The notes beneath the pieces are model-generated. The model was not told where the DNA came from. It worked only from the letters and a program-made list of their open reading frames with translations, and did not search any database. A stretch of 31,589 nt of DNA from a virus: IMG/VR virus record IMGVR_UViG_3300034166_000087, positions 1 to 31,589 of that record. One strand, written 5' to 3'. How positions within the stretch are numbered: the first letter of the stretch is position 1; the number at the start of each line of letters is the position of its first letter. This document shows positions 7,349 to 13,862 of this stretch, in pieces. The position numbers and the translations under genes are program-made.

Positions 7349-8078
7349 TAAAAATCTCGGGGATATTACCGACCACTAACTTTGGAGATTTGGTCGGACG
7401 AGATTTAAGAAGCAATAGATCTCGTAAAACTAGGTGAATTGCTGGAAACTTCTAAAGTCTCACAGTGCTTATTAGGCAAAAATCTGGAGAATGTACAATG
7501 GACAATCAGCAGCCAAGTATTTCTGCGTTTGAGTTTGGATGGTTTTGCGGTATCATAGATGGAGAAGGTTGTATAGGTTTGTGGAGTCGTGGTGGTTCTA
7601 GGAAGGACGACTTTAAACCAGGGCTTCGTGTGGCAAACACTAGTAAACAAATCATACAATCTTTCTGTAACATCTTAGATAGATTAGATGTCGGATATCA
7701 CATAACACATTACAAACCTCGTAAAGAAACCCACAAAGAGTATTGGAATATTTCCATAGAGGGTTTTAAACGACTACATAAGTTACTGCCTGTAATTAAA
7801 GATTGTTTAGTTGAGAAAAAAGATCAAGCTACTTTAGTATTAGAATGGATTGAATCTAGAAATTCTAAGTGGCATAGATCTCAGTACTCAGCTAGAGAAT
7901 TAGAGATACCTAAACTTGTATCTGCTTTAAATCACAGGGGCTTGCAGAAATAAAGGTTCAACGACTATCCGCAAGGAGTAGGAACTAAGTAGTTCCGAAG
8001 CGCCTAGCCCGTAGTAATACGGTGATGATATAGTCTGAACTTTAAGGAAACTTAAAGAGAACATATGGAAACGATATG
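7349..8078 (+). ncRNA. Self-splicing group I intron in the major capsid gene (3' end approximate)
   Basis: Helices read directly from the sequence: P1 (exon 7343-7348 with guide 7359-7364, U-G at the splice site); P2 (CCGACCA 7369-7375 with TGGTCGG 7391-7397); P2.1 (7399-7404 with 7419-7424); P3 (CTAGG 7430-7434 with CCTAG 8003-8007); P4 (TTGCTG 7439-7444 with CAGCAG 7507-7512); P7 (GACTAT 7963-7968 with ATAGTC 8030-8035); P7.1 (GGAAC 7981-7985 with GTTCC 7992-7996); P8 (CCGTA 8009-8013 with TACGG 8018-8022, GTAA loop); P9 (CTTTAAG 8040-8046 with CTTAAAG 8051-8057, GAAA loop). R (7955-7970) and S (8024-8040) match the classical core elements. The extra P7.1 helix fits subgroup IA. The 5' site is firm. 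The 3' site given here follows a G and keeps frame, but it is uncertain. Confidence 0.92.
7498..7953 (+). CDS. LAGLIDADG homing endonuclease encoded within the intron
   Basis: A 151-residue protein with one LAGLIDADG helix: FGWFCGIIDGEGCIGLW at about residues 13-29, with the acidic residue of 'DGEG' expected to bind catalytic metal. A single motif implies a homodimer that cuts a long, near-palindromic target. Such enzymes cut intron-less alleles, so that repair copies the intron in. The start chosen is ATG 7498, with GGAG at 7486-7489; an upstream ATG at 7465 in the same frame would add 11 residues but has a poorer site. The first codons (7503-7517) coincide with the intron Q/P4 strand, and the stop (7951-7953) lies just before element R, so the frame fills the P6 region. 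The gene looks intact. Confidence 0.9.
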   Translation: MDNQQPSISAFEFGWFCGIIDGEGCIGLWSRGGSRKDDFKPGLRVANTSKQIIQSFCNILDRLDVGYHITHYKPRKETHKEYWNISIEGFKRLHKLLPVIKDCLVEKKDQATLVLEWIESRNSKWHRSQYSARELEIPKLVSALNHRGLQK

Positions 8079-8975
8079 TTCGTAACATGGTTGATTGCAT
8101 CTTACAAAAAAGCTCTTGTTATGGCGAACCTCGTCAACAAGATGACGATGCGTGGTAAGAAAGGCGATACGCTTCACATTCCTAGCCCCACTCGTGGCGC
8201 AGCGTTCGCTAAAGCAGCTAACACTGCTGTTACGATTCAGGCTAACGTAGAGTCTGAAGTACAAGTTAGCATCAACAAGCACTACGAATACTCACGTCTC
8301 ATCGAGGACATCGTAGAAGTTCAGGCATTGGCATCACTTCGTCGTTTCTACACGGAAGACGCTGGTTACGCTCTTGCTACTCAGGTAGACAGCGATCTTA
8401 TTCAGATCGGTCGTCTCTTCAACGGATCACACGCTGCCGGTGCTACTGGTGACTATAGTGTGTCAGGTACAACCACTGCCTACATTGGTGGCGATGGTAC
8501 TACTGCATTCGTTGGTGGTGCTGGTGCTGGTAATGCAACTGCATTGACCGATGCTGCTATTCGTCGTACGATTCAACGTCTTGACGATGCTAACGTACCT
8601 CAAGATGGTCGTTACTTGGTTATTCCTCCTGTTGCTCGTAACACCCTTATGGGTCTTGCTCGCTTTACTGAGCAAGCATTTGTTGGTGAGCAAGGTGGTA
8701 ACAACACCATCCGTAACGGTCAGATTGGTGACGTATACGGTGTTAAAGTGTTTGTTTCTAGCAACGCTGACACTGCTTACGCTTCTTCTGGTACAGCTCC
8801 TCGTGCTTGCTTGATGTTCCACAAGGATGCAATGGTTCTTGCAGAGCAGATGGCTGTTCGCTCACAGGCTCAGTACAAGCAAGAGTACCTAGCTACGCTT
8901 TACACTGCTGACACCCTCTACGGTGTTGCAGAGCTGCGTAACGATGCTGGTATTGCTCTGATCATTCCGAGCTAA
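8079..8975 (+). CDS. Major capsid protein, exon 2
   Basis: This exon encodes about 298 residues of an HK97-fold capsid protein. Typical segments are 'IASYKKALVMANLVNKM', 'GKKGDTLHIPSPTRG', 'INKHYEYSRLIEDIVEVQA', 'RYLVIPPVARNTLM', 'GLARFTEQAFVGE' and 'QYKQEYLATLYTADTLYGVAE'. About 400 copies would form the shell; the first strands form the N-arm and E-loop. The frame upstream of 8079 runs back into intron structure without a ribosome site, so it is not an independent gene. The boundary is set at 8079 because the base before it is G and exon 1 ends on a complete codon. Family length suggests two more residues (an acidic residue and Met, codons 8073-8078), which would put the junction at 8073. 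Confidence 0.9.
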   Translation, partial: FVTWLIASYKKALVMANLVNKMTMRGKKGDTLHIPSPTRGAAFAKAANTAVTIQANVESEVQVSINKHYEYSRLIEDIVEVQALASLRRFYTEDAGYALATQVDSDLIQIGRLFNGSHAAGATGDYSVSGTTTAYIGGDGTTAFVGGAGAGNATALTDAAIRRTIQRLDDANVPQDGRYLVIPPVARNTLMGLARFTEQAFVGEQGGNNTIRNGQIGDVYGVKVFVSSNADTAYASSGTAPRACLMFHKDAMVLAEQMAVRSQAQYKQEYLATLYTADTLYGVAELRNDAGIALIIPS

Positions 8976-8988
8976 TTAGAAGCACTAT

Positions 8989-9018
8989 AGAGAGGCTGCT
9001 TAGGCAGCTTCTCTTTTA
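8989..9018 (+). terminator. Rho-independent terminator after the capsid gene
   Basis: The stem GAGAGGCTGC (8990-8999) pairs with GCAGCTTCTC (9004-9013), including one G-U pair, around a TTAG loop and followed by TTTT. It lies 14 nt after the capsid stop. It would end or reduce transcription coming from the promoter at 5928-5956, setting capsid expression apart from the genes downstream. Confidence 0.8.
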
Positions 9019-9031
9019 TATAGAGGTCACA

Positions 9032-9193
9032 ATGGTTACTTTTAGATGTATATGGTCAAACAACTTACTTAATGTAGAGTATGACTTTGATATTGCTGAG
9101 ATGAGAAAACATCCTGATTACGAAGAAGTAAAAGAACAAGAAGAAAAGAAAACTGAAAAGGTCCAAAAGGGTAAGAACACCAAAGAGGATTGA
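9032..9193 (+). CDS. Small charged protein downstream of capsid
   Basis: A 53-residue protein starting MVTFRCIWSNNLLNVEYDFD, with a C-terminal half made almost only of Glu and Lys (from about residue 32). The start is ATG 9032, with GAGGT at 9023-9027. The frame is uninterrupted to TGA 9191-9193. The N-terminal half is beta-like with one Cys; the tail would be disordered. It is placed between the capsid terminator and a fibre gene. Small proteins with a similar opening occur beside capsid genes of related phages in my recollection, but no function is known to me. The coding call rests on the ribosome site, the sensible composition and the tight fit between neighbours. Confidence 0.65.
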   Translation: MVTFRCIWSNNLLNVEYDFDIAEMRKHPDYEEVKEQEEKKTEKVQKGKNTKED

Positions 9194-9198
9194 TTAGC

Positions 9199-10497
9199 AT
9201 GTCTAACTATACAAAGACAACTAACTTTGCTGCAAAAGACTCGCTACCGAGTGGTAACGCGAACAAGATTATTAAAGGTACTGAGCACGATACTGAGTAC
9301 AATAACATTGCAACAGCTATCTCTACAAAGTTAGACGCTGCTTCTGGTGCTGTTAGTAATTTAACAGGTACTGCTGAAAACTTTGTAATTACAAACCTAA
9401 CTGCCACAAGCGGTACATTAACTAATTTTAGTTTTAGTGGTGGTACTGTATCAAATCTAGCAACAGATATAGCTGTCAGCGATGGTGGTACTGGTTTATC
9501 TTTTGTTACAGCAGGAACTGTATTGTTAGGTAATGGTTCTGGATCTTTAATTACTATAGCTGCCGGAACAGCAGGTAATGTTTTATTATCTACAGGATCT
9601 GCATGGACATCAGGAACTGGTCCTGGGGCTAGTATCCAAGAATTTACAAGCTCAGGTACTTGGACAAAACCAAGTACAGCAACTTTTGTTATGGTTGAGG
9701 CTTGGGGTGCTGGGGGAGGTGGGGGTGGTGGTTGTGCTTCAAATTATCAGCCAGGATGTGGTGGAGGTGGTGGCGGTTATTTTTATGCGTTATTCAAAGC
9801 AAGTGAATTAACATCAACGGTTTCAGTCACTATTGGCGCAGGAGGTACAGCTGGAACTGGAGGTGTTTCTGGCGGCGATCCTAGAGGAACAAGCGGTGGA
9901 GATGGAGGGAACACAACATTTGGAAGTTACATCACGGCTTATGCTGGAACCGGCGGTGCTCGTGGTGATAATGCTTCAACTGATAATTATGGTGCGGGAA
10001 TCGGTGGCGGTGTTATGGGGGCGGGTAATATCCCAAACATACGAATATCATCAACAGTAACAGGATCAGGGCAATTTGGCGGTGCAGACCCAACACTCAA
10101 CTCAAATATGGGTCAATTTAGCAGCGGATTTGGCGGCGGTGCTGGCGGATTTGGGCTAGGTAGTGGCGCAAACGCTGATGGCGGTTCCTCGATGAAGGGC
10201 GGTGCTGGAGGCGGAGGTGGTGGTAAGTCGCAAGGATCGAGCGGCACACAACGCCCAGGTGGGTACGGTGGTTCGAGAACGGGTAACACAGGTGGCGGAG
10301 CTGCACCAGAAACATCAGCAACAGTTAACTTTTTTGGTGGTGGCGGTGGAGCCGGTGCTTTTAATAGTTTAGATAATGCTACCGCAGGTGGTAATGGTGG
10401 TATAGCAGCTGGTGGAGGTGGAGGTGGGTCTGGTCCAACAAACGGAAGAGCTGGCGGAGCAGGTGGTAATGGTCTTGTTCGTGTTTATTCATGGTGA
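9199..10497 (+). CDS. Tail fibre/receptor-binding protein with glycine-rich C-terminus
   Basis: A 432-residue protein. The N-terminal 60 residues (MSNYTKTTNFAAKDSLPSGN onward, then 'KIIKGTEHDTEYNNI') match the virion-anchoring start of podovirus fibre proteins. Residues about 145-432 form a glycine-rich domain: an entry strand 'WTKPSTATFVMVEAWGAGGGG', given here as WTKPSTATFVMVEAWG then poly-Gly, followed by many GGGG/GGAGG turns and a terminal 'GNGLVRVYSW'. In T-even-like phages such Gly-rich tips (polyglycine II sandwiches) contact the receptor. A TTG at 9190 in the same frame is too close to the ribosome site; GAGG (9185-9188) suits ATG 9199. The next gene starts within the last codons or right after. 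Confidence 0.82.
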   Translation: MSNYTKTTNFAAKDSLPSGNANKIIKGTEHDTEYNNIATAISTKLDAASGAVSNLTGTAENFVITNLTATSGTLTNFSFSGGTVSNLATDIAVSDGGTGLSFVTAGTVLLGNGSGSLITIAAGTAGNVLLSTGSAWTSGTGPGASIQEFTSSGTWTKPSTATFVMVEAWGAGGGGGGGCASNYQPGCGGGGGGYFYALFKASELTSTVSVTIGAGGTAGTGGVSGGDPRGTSGGDGGNTTFGSYITAYAGTGGARGDNASTDNYGAGIGGGVMGAGNIPNIRISSTVTGSGQFGGADPTLNSNMGQFSSGFGGGAGGFGLGSGANADGGSSMKGGAGGGGGGKSQGSSGTQRPGGYGGSRTGNTGGGAAPETSATVNFFGGGGGAGAFNSLDNATAGGNGGIAAGGGGGGSGPTNGRAGGAGGNGLVRVYSW

Positions 10498-10502
10498 TTG
10501 AA

Positions 10503-10742
10503 ATGAGATATGCAATCATTAAAGATAATATAGTTGCGAATGTTGTTGTAGCTGATGAAGATTATGCAGCTAAACAAGGATGGGTTGTTTGTGAACACGC
10601 TGGTCCAGGTTGGAAATACATTGATAATGTTTTTATTGAACCAGAGTATATTGAACAACAGACTATCATTAAACCATCAAAAGAAGAATTATTAGCACAA
10701 CTTCAAATCATACAACAACAAATATTAAACTTAGCTGAGTAA
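10503..10742 (+). CDS. Small fibre-linked protein, possible tail-fibre assembly factor
   Basis: A 79-residue protein: a beta-rich N-terminus (RYAIIKDNIVANVVVADEDY, then 'GWVVCEHAGPGWKYIDNVF') and a helical tail rich in Gln and Leu from residue 55. The arrangement 'YAIIKDNIVxNVVVADE ... GWxYxDNxF' is common in small genes that directly follow phage fibre genes and are often called fibre-assembly or hinge proteins. The start ATG 10503 is preceded by GGTGA (10493-10497) at 5 nt. An in-frame ATG at 10491 lies inside the preceding gene and is less well placed. Function is inferred from position and family likeness only. Confidence 0.68.
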   Translation: MRYAIIKDNIVANVVVADEDYAAKQGWVVCEHAGPGWKYIDNVFIEPEYIEQQTIIKPSKEELLAQLQIIQQQILNLAE

Positions 10743-10746
10743 AAAC

Positions 10747-10950
10747 ATGGCTATGCACCTAGACGAACAAGCTAAGCAGCTAGGAGACGCTGTATCAATC
10801 ATTACGGTTGTAGGTACATTGGCTAATTTATTACCAGCTATTGCTGCAATCCTCACTATTGTGTGGACAGCTATTCGTATCTGGGAAACTGATACCGTTC
10901 AGTCTATATTTCGTAGGAACAAGGAGAAAACAAATGCCGATGGTAGGTGA
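10747..10950 (+). CDS. Holin-like small membrane protein
   Basis: A 67-residue protein with one long hydrophobic stretch (about residues 15-45: SIITVVGTLANLLPAIAAIL then TIVWTAIRIW), wide enough for one or two membrane passes, followed by a basic C-terminus (IFRRNKEKTNADGR). This fits a small phage holin or pinholin, which opens the inner membrane for endolysin release. It is, however, about 9 kb away from the endolysin gene and a second membrane protein sits beside that gene, so which of the two sets lysis timing is open. A second Met at codon 3 is possible. The end overlaps the next gene by 17 nt. Confidence 0.65.
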   Translation: MAMHLDEQAKQLGDAVSIITVVGTLANLLPAIAAILTIVWTAIRIWETDTVQSIFRRNKEKTNADGR

Positions 10951-11086
10951 TAAGAAGTTTCCTTATACAGCTAAGGGTAAAAAACAGGCTGAAGAGTACG
11001 CATCGAAGAAAGCTAAGAAGATGCACGAGAAGAAAGAATCTAAGTCTATGAAGGCTAAAGAACGTAAGATGGGTTATCCTTCATGA
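10934..11086 (+). CDS. Small lysine-rich protein 1 of the basic gene chain
   Basis: A 50-residue, very basic protein: MPMVGDKKFPYTAKGKKQAE then a run of Lys/Glu/Met helices ending KMGYPS, with about 17 Lys. AGGAG (10922-10926) lies 7 nt before ATG 10934, deciding this start inside the holin-like gene. Its stop overlaps the start of the next gene (ATGA, 11083-11086). Composition suggests nucleic-acid binding or packaging with DNA, but no family is known to me for it; small 'YTAKGKKQAEEYAKKK' proteins recur in phage late operons. Confidence 0.7.
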   Translation: MPMVGDKKFPYTAKGKKQAEEYASKKAKKMHEKKESKSMKAKERKMGYPS

Positions 11087-11241
11087 AACAGAAACCTGCT
11101 AAAGTAAAGAAAGTTATGCGTGAATACAAAGAAGGAACACTACATAGTGGTAAAGGTGGTCCTGTTGTAAAGTCACGTAAGCAAGCAGTGGCTATTGCTC
11201 TTTCAGAGGCTGGTATGACTAAGCCTAAGAAAAAGAAATGA
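11083..11241 (+). CDS. Small basic protein 2, DUF6496-like
   Basis: A 52-residue basic protein. The core 'VMREYKEGTLHSGKGGPVVK' and 'SRKQAVAIALSEAGM' matches the pattern of the DUF6496 family (MREFKxGxLxSGxGxxVxxRKQAIAIALSEAG), found widely in bacteria and phages and of unknown function. It begins in the ATGA shared with the gene before and ends in an ATGA shared with the gene after, so translation is probably coupled. The C-terminus is KPKKKK. The Lys/Arg content argues for DNA or RNA contact; this is inference. Confidence 0.78.
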   Translation: MKQKPAKVKKVMREYKEGTLHSGKGGPVVKSRKQAVAIALSEAGMTKPKKKK

Positions 11242-11384
11242 AACAAGGACTATACGCCAACATTCACGCTAAAAGACAGCGTATTGCTGAAGGCTCCAAA
11301 GAAAAGATGAGGAAGCCTGGAAGCAAAGGTGCTCCAACTAATAAGGCTTTTAAGGAGGCAGCTAAAACTGCAAAGAAGAAATGA
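11238..11384 (+). CDS. Small basic protein 3
   Basis: A 48-residue basic protein starting MKQGLYANIHAKRQRIAEGS, then 'KEKMRKPGSKGAPTNKAFKE' and an AAKTAKKK end. The 'GLYANIHAKRxRIxxGSxEKMRKPGxKGAPT' pattern is one I associate with small phage late proteins. Both ends are ATGA overlaps with neighbours. No catalytic or metal motif is seen and there is no Cys. The role is unknown; the Arg/Lys-rich helix could bind packaged DNA. Confidence 0.75.
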   Translation: MKQGLYANIHAKRQRIAEGSKEKMRKPGSKGAPTNKAFKEAAKTAKKK

Positions 11385-11659
11385 AAGATCCTAGATTAGA
11401 AAGGGCAGGAGTGTCTGGATATAATCGTCCTAAAAAAACACCAGACCATCCTACTAAAAGTCACGTTGTTGTTGCGAAAGAAGGTGATCAAGTTAAGTTG
11501 ATTCGTTTCGGTCAACAAGGAGTACAAGGCTCTCCTGAGAAAGAAGGAGAGTCTTCTTCATATCGTAAACGTAGAGAATCTTTTAAGGCTCGTCATGCTG
11601 CTAACATTAAGAAAGGTAAGATGTCTGCTGCGTACTGGTCTGACAGGGAAAAGTGGTGA
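11381..11659 (+). CDS. Basic protein 4 of the chain (conserved phage type)
   Basis: A 92-residue, Arg/Lys-rich protein. It opens MKDPRLERAGVSGYNRPKKT, has a beta segment 'SHVVVAKEGDQVKLIRFGQQ', and ends with 'RKRRESFKARHAANIKKGK' plus MSAAYWSDREKW. This pattern is common in aquatic phage genomes and has no assigned function. The start overlaps the preceding stop (ATGA), and tail tube protein A begins 5 nt after its stop. It is the last and largest of four overlapping small basic genes. A structural or DNA-associated role inside the head is possible but unproven. Confidence 0.78.
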   Translation: MKDPRLERAGVSGYNRPKKTPDHPTKSHVVVAKEGDQVKLIRFGQQGVQGSPEKEGESSSYRKRRESFKARHAANIKKGKMSAAYWSDREKW

Positions 11660-11664
11660 CTTAA

Positions 11665-12318
11665 ATGGCTACATTCTTAGATTGTGTTAATGGTGTTTTA
11701 CGTAGAGTAAGAGAGGTTGAAGCTGTTTCTGTCTCGGATAACGCTTACGTTAAACTTGTTGGTGAATTTGTTAACGAAGCTAAACGTGAAGTAGAGGATG
11801 CTTGGAACTGGTCTGTACTACGCACCACAAAGACAATCTCTACTGCTAACGGTACACAAAACTATGAGATTCCTGGTACAAATCCTAGATCTCGTCTTCT
11901 AAGTATTTATATTCCTTCTCTAAAAAGAGACTTAGTTCAGGCTACACAGTATCAGATGCACGAGTGGACTAATCTTCAGGGAACAACTACTGGAGATCCA
12001 CAGTACTTCTCTGTTGGTAACAGTACAGCAGCTACAGGTGTATTAACAATTGATCTATGGCCTGTACCAACATCAGTACTGACTGTTAAAGTAGACTGTG
12101 TTGTTCCTCAAGCAGATTTGTCAGCAGGCACTGATGTTGTCTATGTACCGTCAGAGTTAGTTATTCAAGGTGCTTATCTACGTGCTATCAATGAACGTGG
12201 TGAAGACGGTGGTCGCTTAAGTGATCAACAAGCTGATCTTTATCGTAAAGCAGTAGCATCGTATATCTCTATTGAAGCAGAAAGATACGGTGATGAAACT
12301 ACTTGGGAGTGGACCTAA
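11665..12318 (+). CDS. Tail tube protein A (head-tail adaptor, T7 gp11-like)
   Basis: A 217-residue protein. The opening 'FLDCVNGVLRRVREVEAVSV', then 'FVNEAKREVEDAWNWSVLR', matches the N-terminal helices of podovirus tail tube A / gatekeeper proteins. The middle has paired beta strands ('TQNYEIP', 'LTIDLWPVP', 'LTVKVDCVVPQADL'), and the end has two long helices ('PSELVIQGAYLRAINERGED', 'ADLYRKAVASYISIEAER'). The protein forms a ring under the portal and holds the nozzle. The gene order adaptor then nozzle is kept here, the two genes overlapping by one base (TAATG). Confidence 0.85.
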   Translation: MATFLDCVNGVLRRVREVEAVSVSDNAYVKLVGEFVNEAKREVEDAWNWSVLRTTKTISTANGTQNYEIPGTNPRSRLLSIYIPSLKRDLVQATQYQMHEWTNLQGTTTGDPQYFSVGNSTAATGVLTIDLWPVPTSVLTVKVDCVVPQADLSAGTDVVYVPSELVIQGAYLRAINERGEDGGRLSDQQADLYRKAVASYISIEAERYGDETTWEWT

Positions 12319-13850
12319 TGTCTGCTCCTTTACTACCAGTAAGTATTGTAGCTCCTGGCTTTGCCGGTCTTAATACTCAAGATGCCTCTGTATCCATCCC
12401 TAAAGAATTTGCTTTAATGGCAGACAATGCTGTTATTGATCAGTATGGTCGTATTGCTGCTAGAGCTGGTTGGGATAACGTCAATACCTCTGCTGGATAC
12501 AATAACACAGAGCCAACACTATTACATGAAGTAGTTAAGAAAGCAGGTACAACAGAGATCATTAGCATTGGTAATAACCGTATCTATAGTGGTACAACAA
12601 CCTTAACTGAGAAATATGATGGATCAGCTACTTGGACTGCACAGAACTGGAAAGCTGTTAGCTTCAATGATCACACCTACTTCTTTCAACGAGCACATAA
12701 TCCGCTCTTATATGATCATGCCGCTAATACTTGGGGATTGGTTTCGGCGCATGGTGGCTATTCAGGAACAGTACAGCTCGGTAACGAAGTCTTAGCCGCT
12801 TATGGTCGTTTATGGGTAGCCGACACAACCACAGACAAAACAACCGTATGGTGGTCAGACACTTTGTCAGGTGTTAAATGGTCTGGTGGTGCTAGTGGCT
12901 CTGTAAGCATTGAAACTGTACTGACTAACGGTACTGACAGCATTGTAGCCTTAGCAGGCTTTAATGGCTACTTAGTTATCTTTTGTAAGAAAACAATCAT
13001 CATCTATTCTGGTGCTGATGTAGATCCTGCTAATGATCTAAAGTTAGTTGAAGTCATTGATGGTGTTGGTTGCATCGCTAGAGACTCAGTACAGGATGTT
13101 GGAGCAGATCTGTTCTTCTTATCTGACACTGGTGTTCGTAGCCTTGGGCGTATCATCCAAGAGAAGTCACCACCATTGTTCGATGTATCAAGGAATGTCC
13201 GAAACGATCTAATCAACGATGTACAGATTAATAATGACAATGATCTTATTAAGTCAGTATACGATGAGAAGAATGCTTTCTATGTCTTAAGCCTACCTAA
13301 TCGATTAATGTCTTATTGTTTTGATCTAAAGTCAAGACTTCAGGATGGTTCTTGTAAAACAACAACATGGACACTGTATCCTAAAGCCTTTGTATCAACT
13401 AGAGATAGAAAACTATACATCAGTAGAGCAGGATACATTGGTGAATATGGTGCTAGCTATTCAGACAATGGTACTTCTTTTAGGTTTATGTACTTCACAG
13501 CCTACTTAGATGCTACGAATGCTTCTATCATAAAGATACTTAAGAAGCTATCGATGCTTGTCGTTGGCGGCGCTAGCACTGACATCACACTAAAGTGGGG
13601 TGTTGATTACTCCACAGACTATTCTATAGCTAATTTAACAGCAATACCTAGTTCTACACAATCTGAGTACAACGTAGCTCAATACAACATCAACGAATAC
13701 TTTAGCACTACTAAAGGTATCAACATACTTAAAGCACAATTAAGTAGGAATGGTAGAGTATTCCAAGTTGGTATACAGGCAGATATTGCCTCAGACTCGT
13801 TATCGATTCAACAAATCGACATATTCTTTAAGACAGGACGAACTGTTTAA
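12318..13850 (+). CDS. Tail tube protein B / nozzle-like protein
   Basis: A 510-residue beta-rich protein starting MSAPLLPVSIVAPGFAGLNT. The early 'GLNTQDASVSIPKEFALMAD' and 'NAVIDQYGRIAARAGWDNVN' segment is typical of podovirus nozzle proteins (P22 gp10/T7 gp12 role), followed by a long series of strands consistent with a propeller-like body ('IYSGTTTLTEKYDG', 'YFFQRAHNPLLYDHAANTWG'). It would cap the tail tube and take part in opening it on host contact. The start is ATG 12318 inside the preceding stop; an upstream in-frame TTG (12303) lacks a proper site. The product is shorter than T7 gp12. Confidence 0.8.
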   Translation: MSAPLLPVSIVAPGFAGLNTQDASVSIPKEFALMADNAVIDQYGRIAARAGWDNVNTSAGYNNTEPTLLHEVVKKAGTTEIISIGNNRIYSGTTTLTEKYDGSATWTAQNWKAVSFNDHTYFFQRAHNPLLYDHAANTWGLVSAHGGYSGTVQLGNEVLAAYGRLWVADTTTDKTTVWWSDTLSGVKWSGGASGSVSIETVLTNGTDSIVALAGFNGYLVIFCKKTIIIYSGADVDPANDLKLVEVIDGVGCIARDSVQDVGADLFFLSDTGVRSLGRIIQEKSPPLFDVSRNVRNDLINDVQINNDNDLIKSVYDEKNAFYVLSLPNRLMSYCFDLKSRLQDGSCKTTTWTLYPKAFVSTRDRKLYISRAGYIGEYGASYSDNGTSFRFMYFTAYLDATNASIIKILKKLSMLVVGGASTDITLKWGVDYSTDYSIANLTAIPSSTQSEYNVAQYNINEYFSTTKGINILKAQLSRNGRVFQVGIQADIASDSLSIQQIDIFFKTGRTV

Positions 13851-13862
13851 GTAAGGTTAACT

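Noticed and set aside
7277-7400. Capsid gene broken by a nonsense mutation (pseudogene)
   Set aside because: The stop coincides with the first intron triplet and a full group I core follows; exon 2 is intact.
8052-8100. Exon 2 as an independent gene starting at ATG 8076
   Set aside because: No spaced ribosome site; the ATG lies in a stem at the end of the intron, and the capsid N-arm is encoded in exon 1.
9578-10321. Long frames on both strands within the glycine-rich fibre gene
   Set aside because: They come from GGN codon repetition; no ribosome sites and no protein-like composition.
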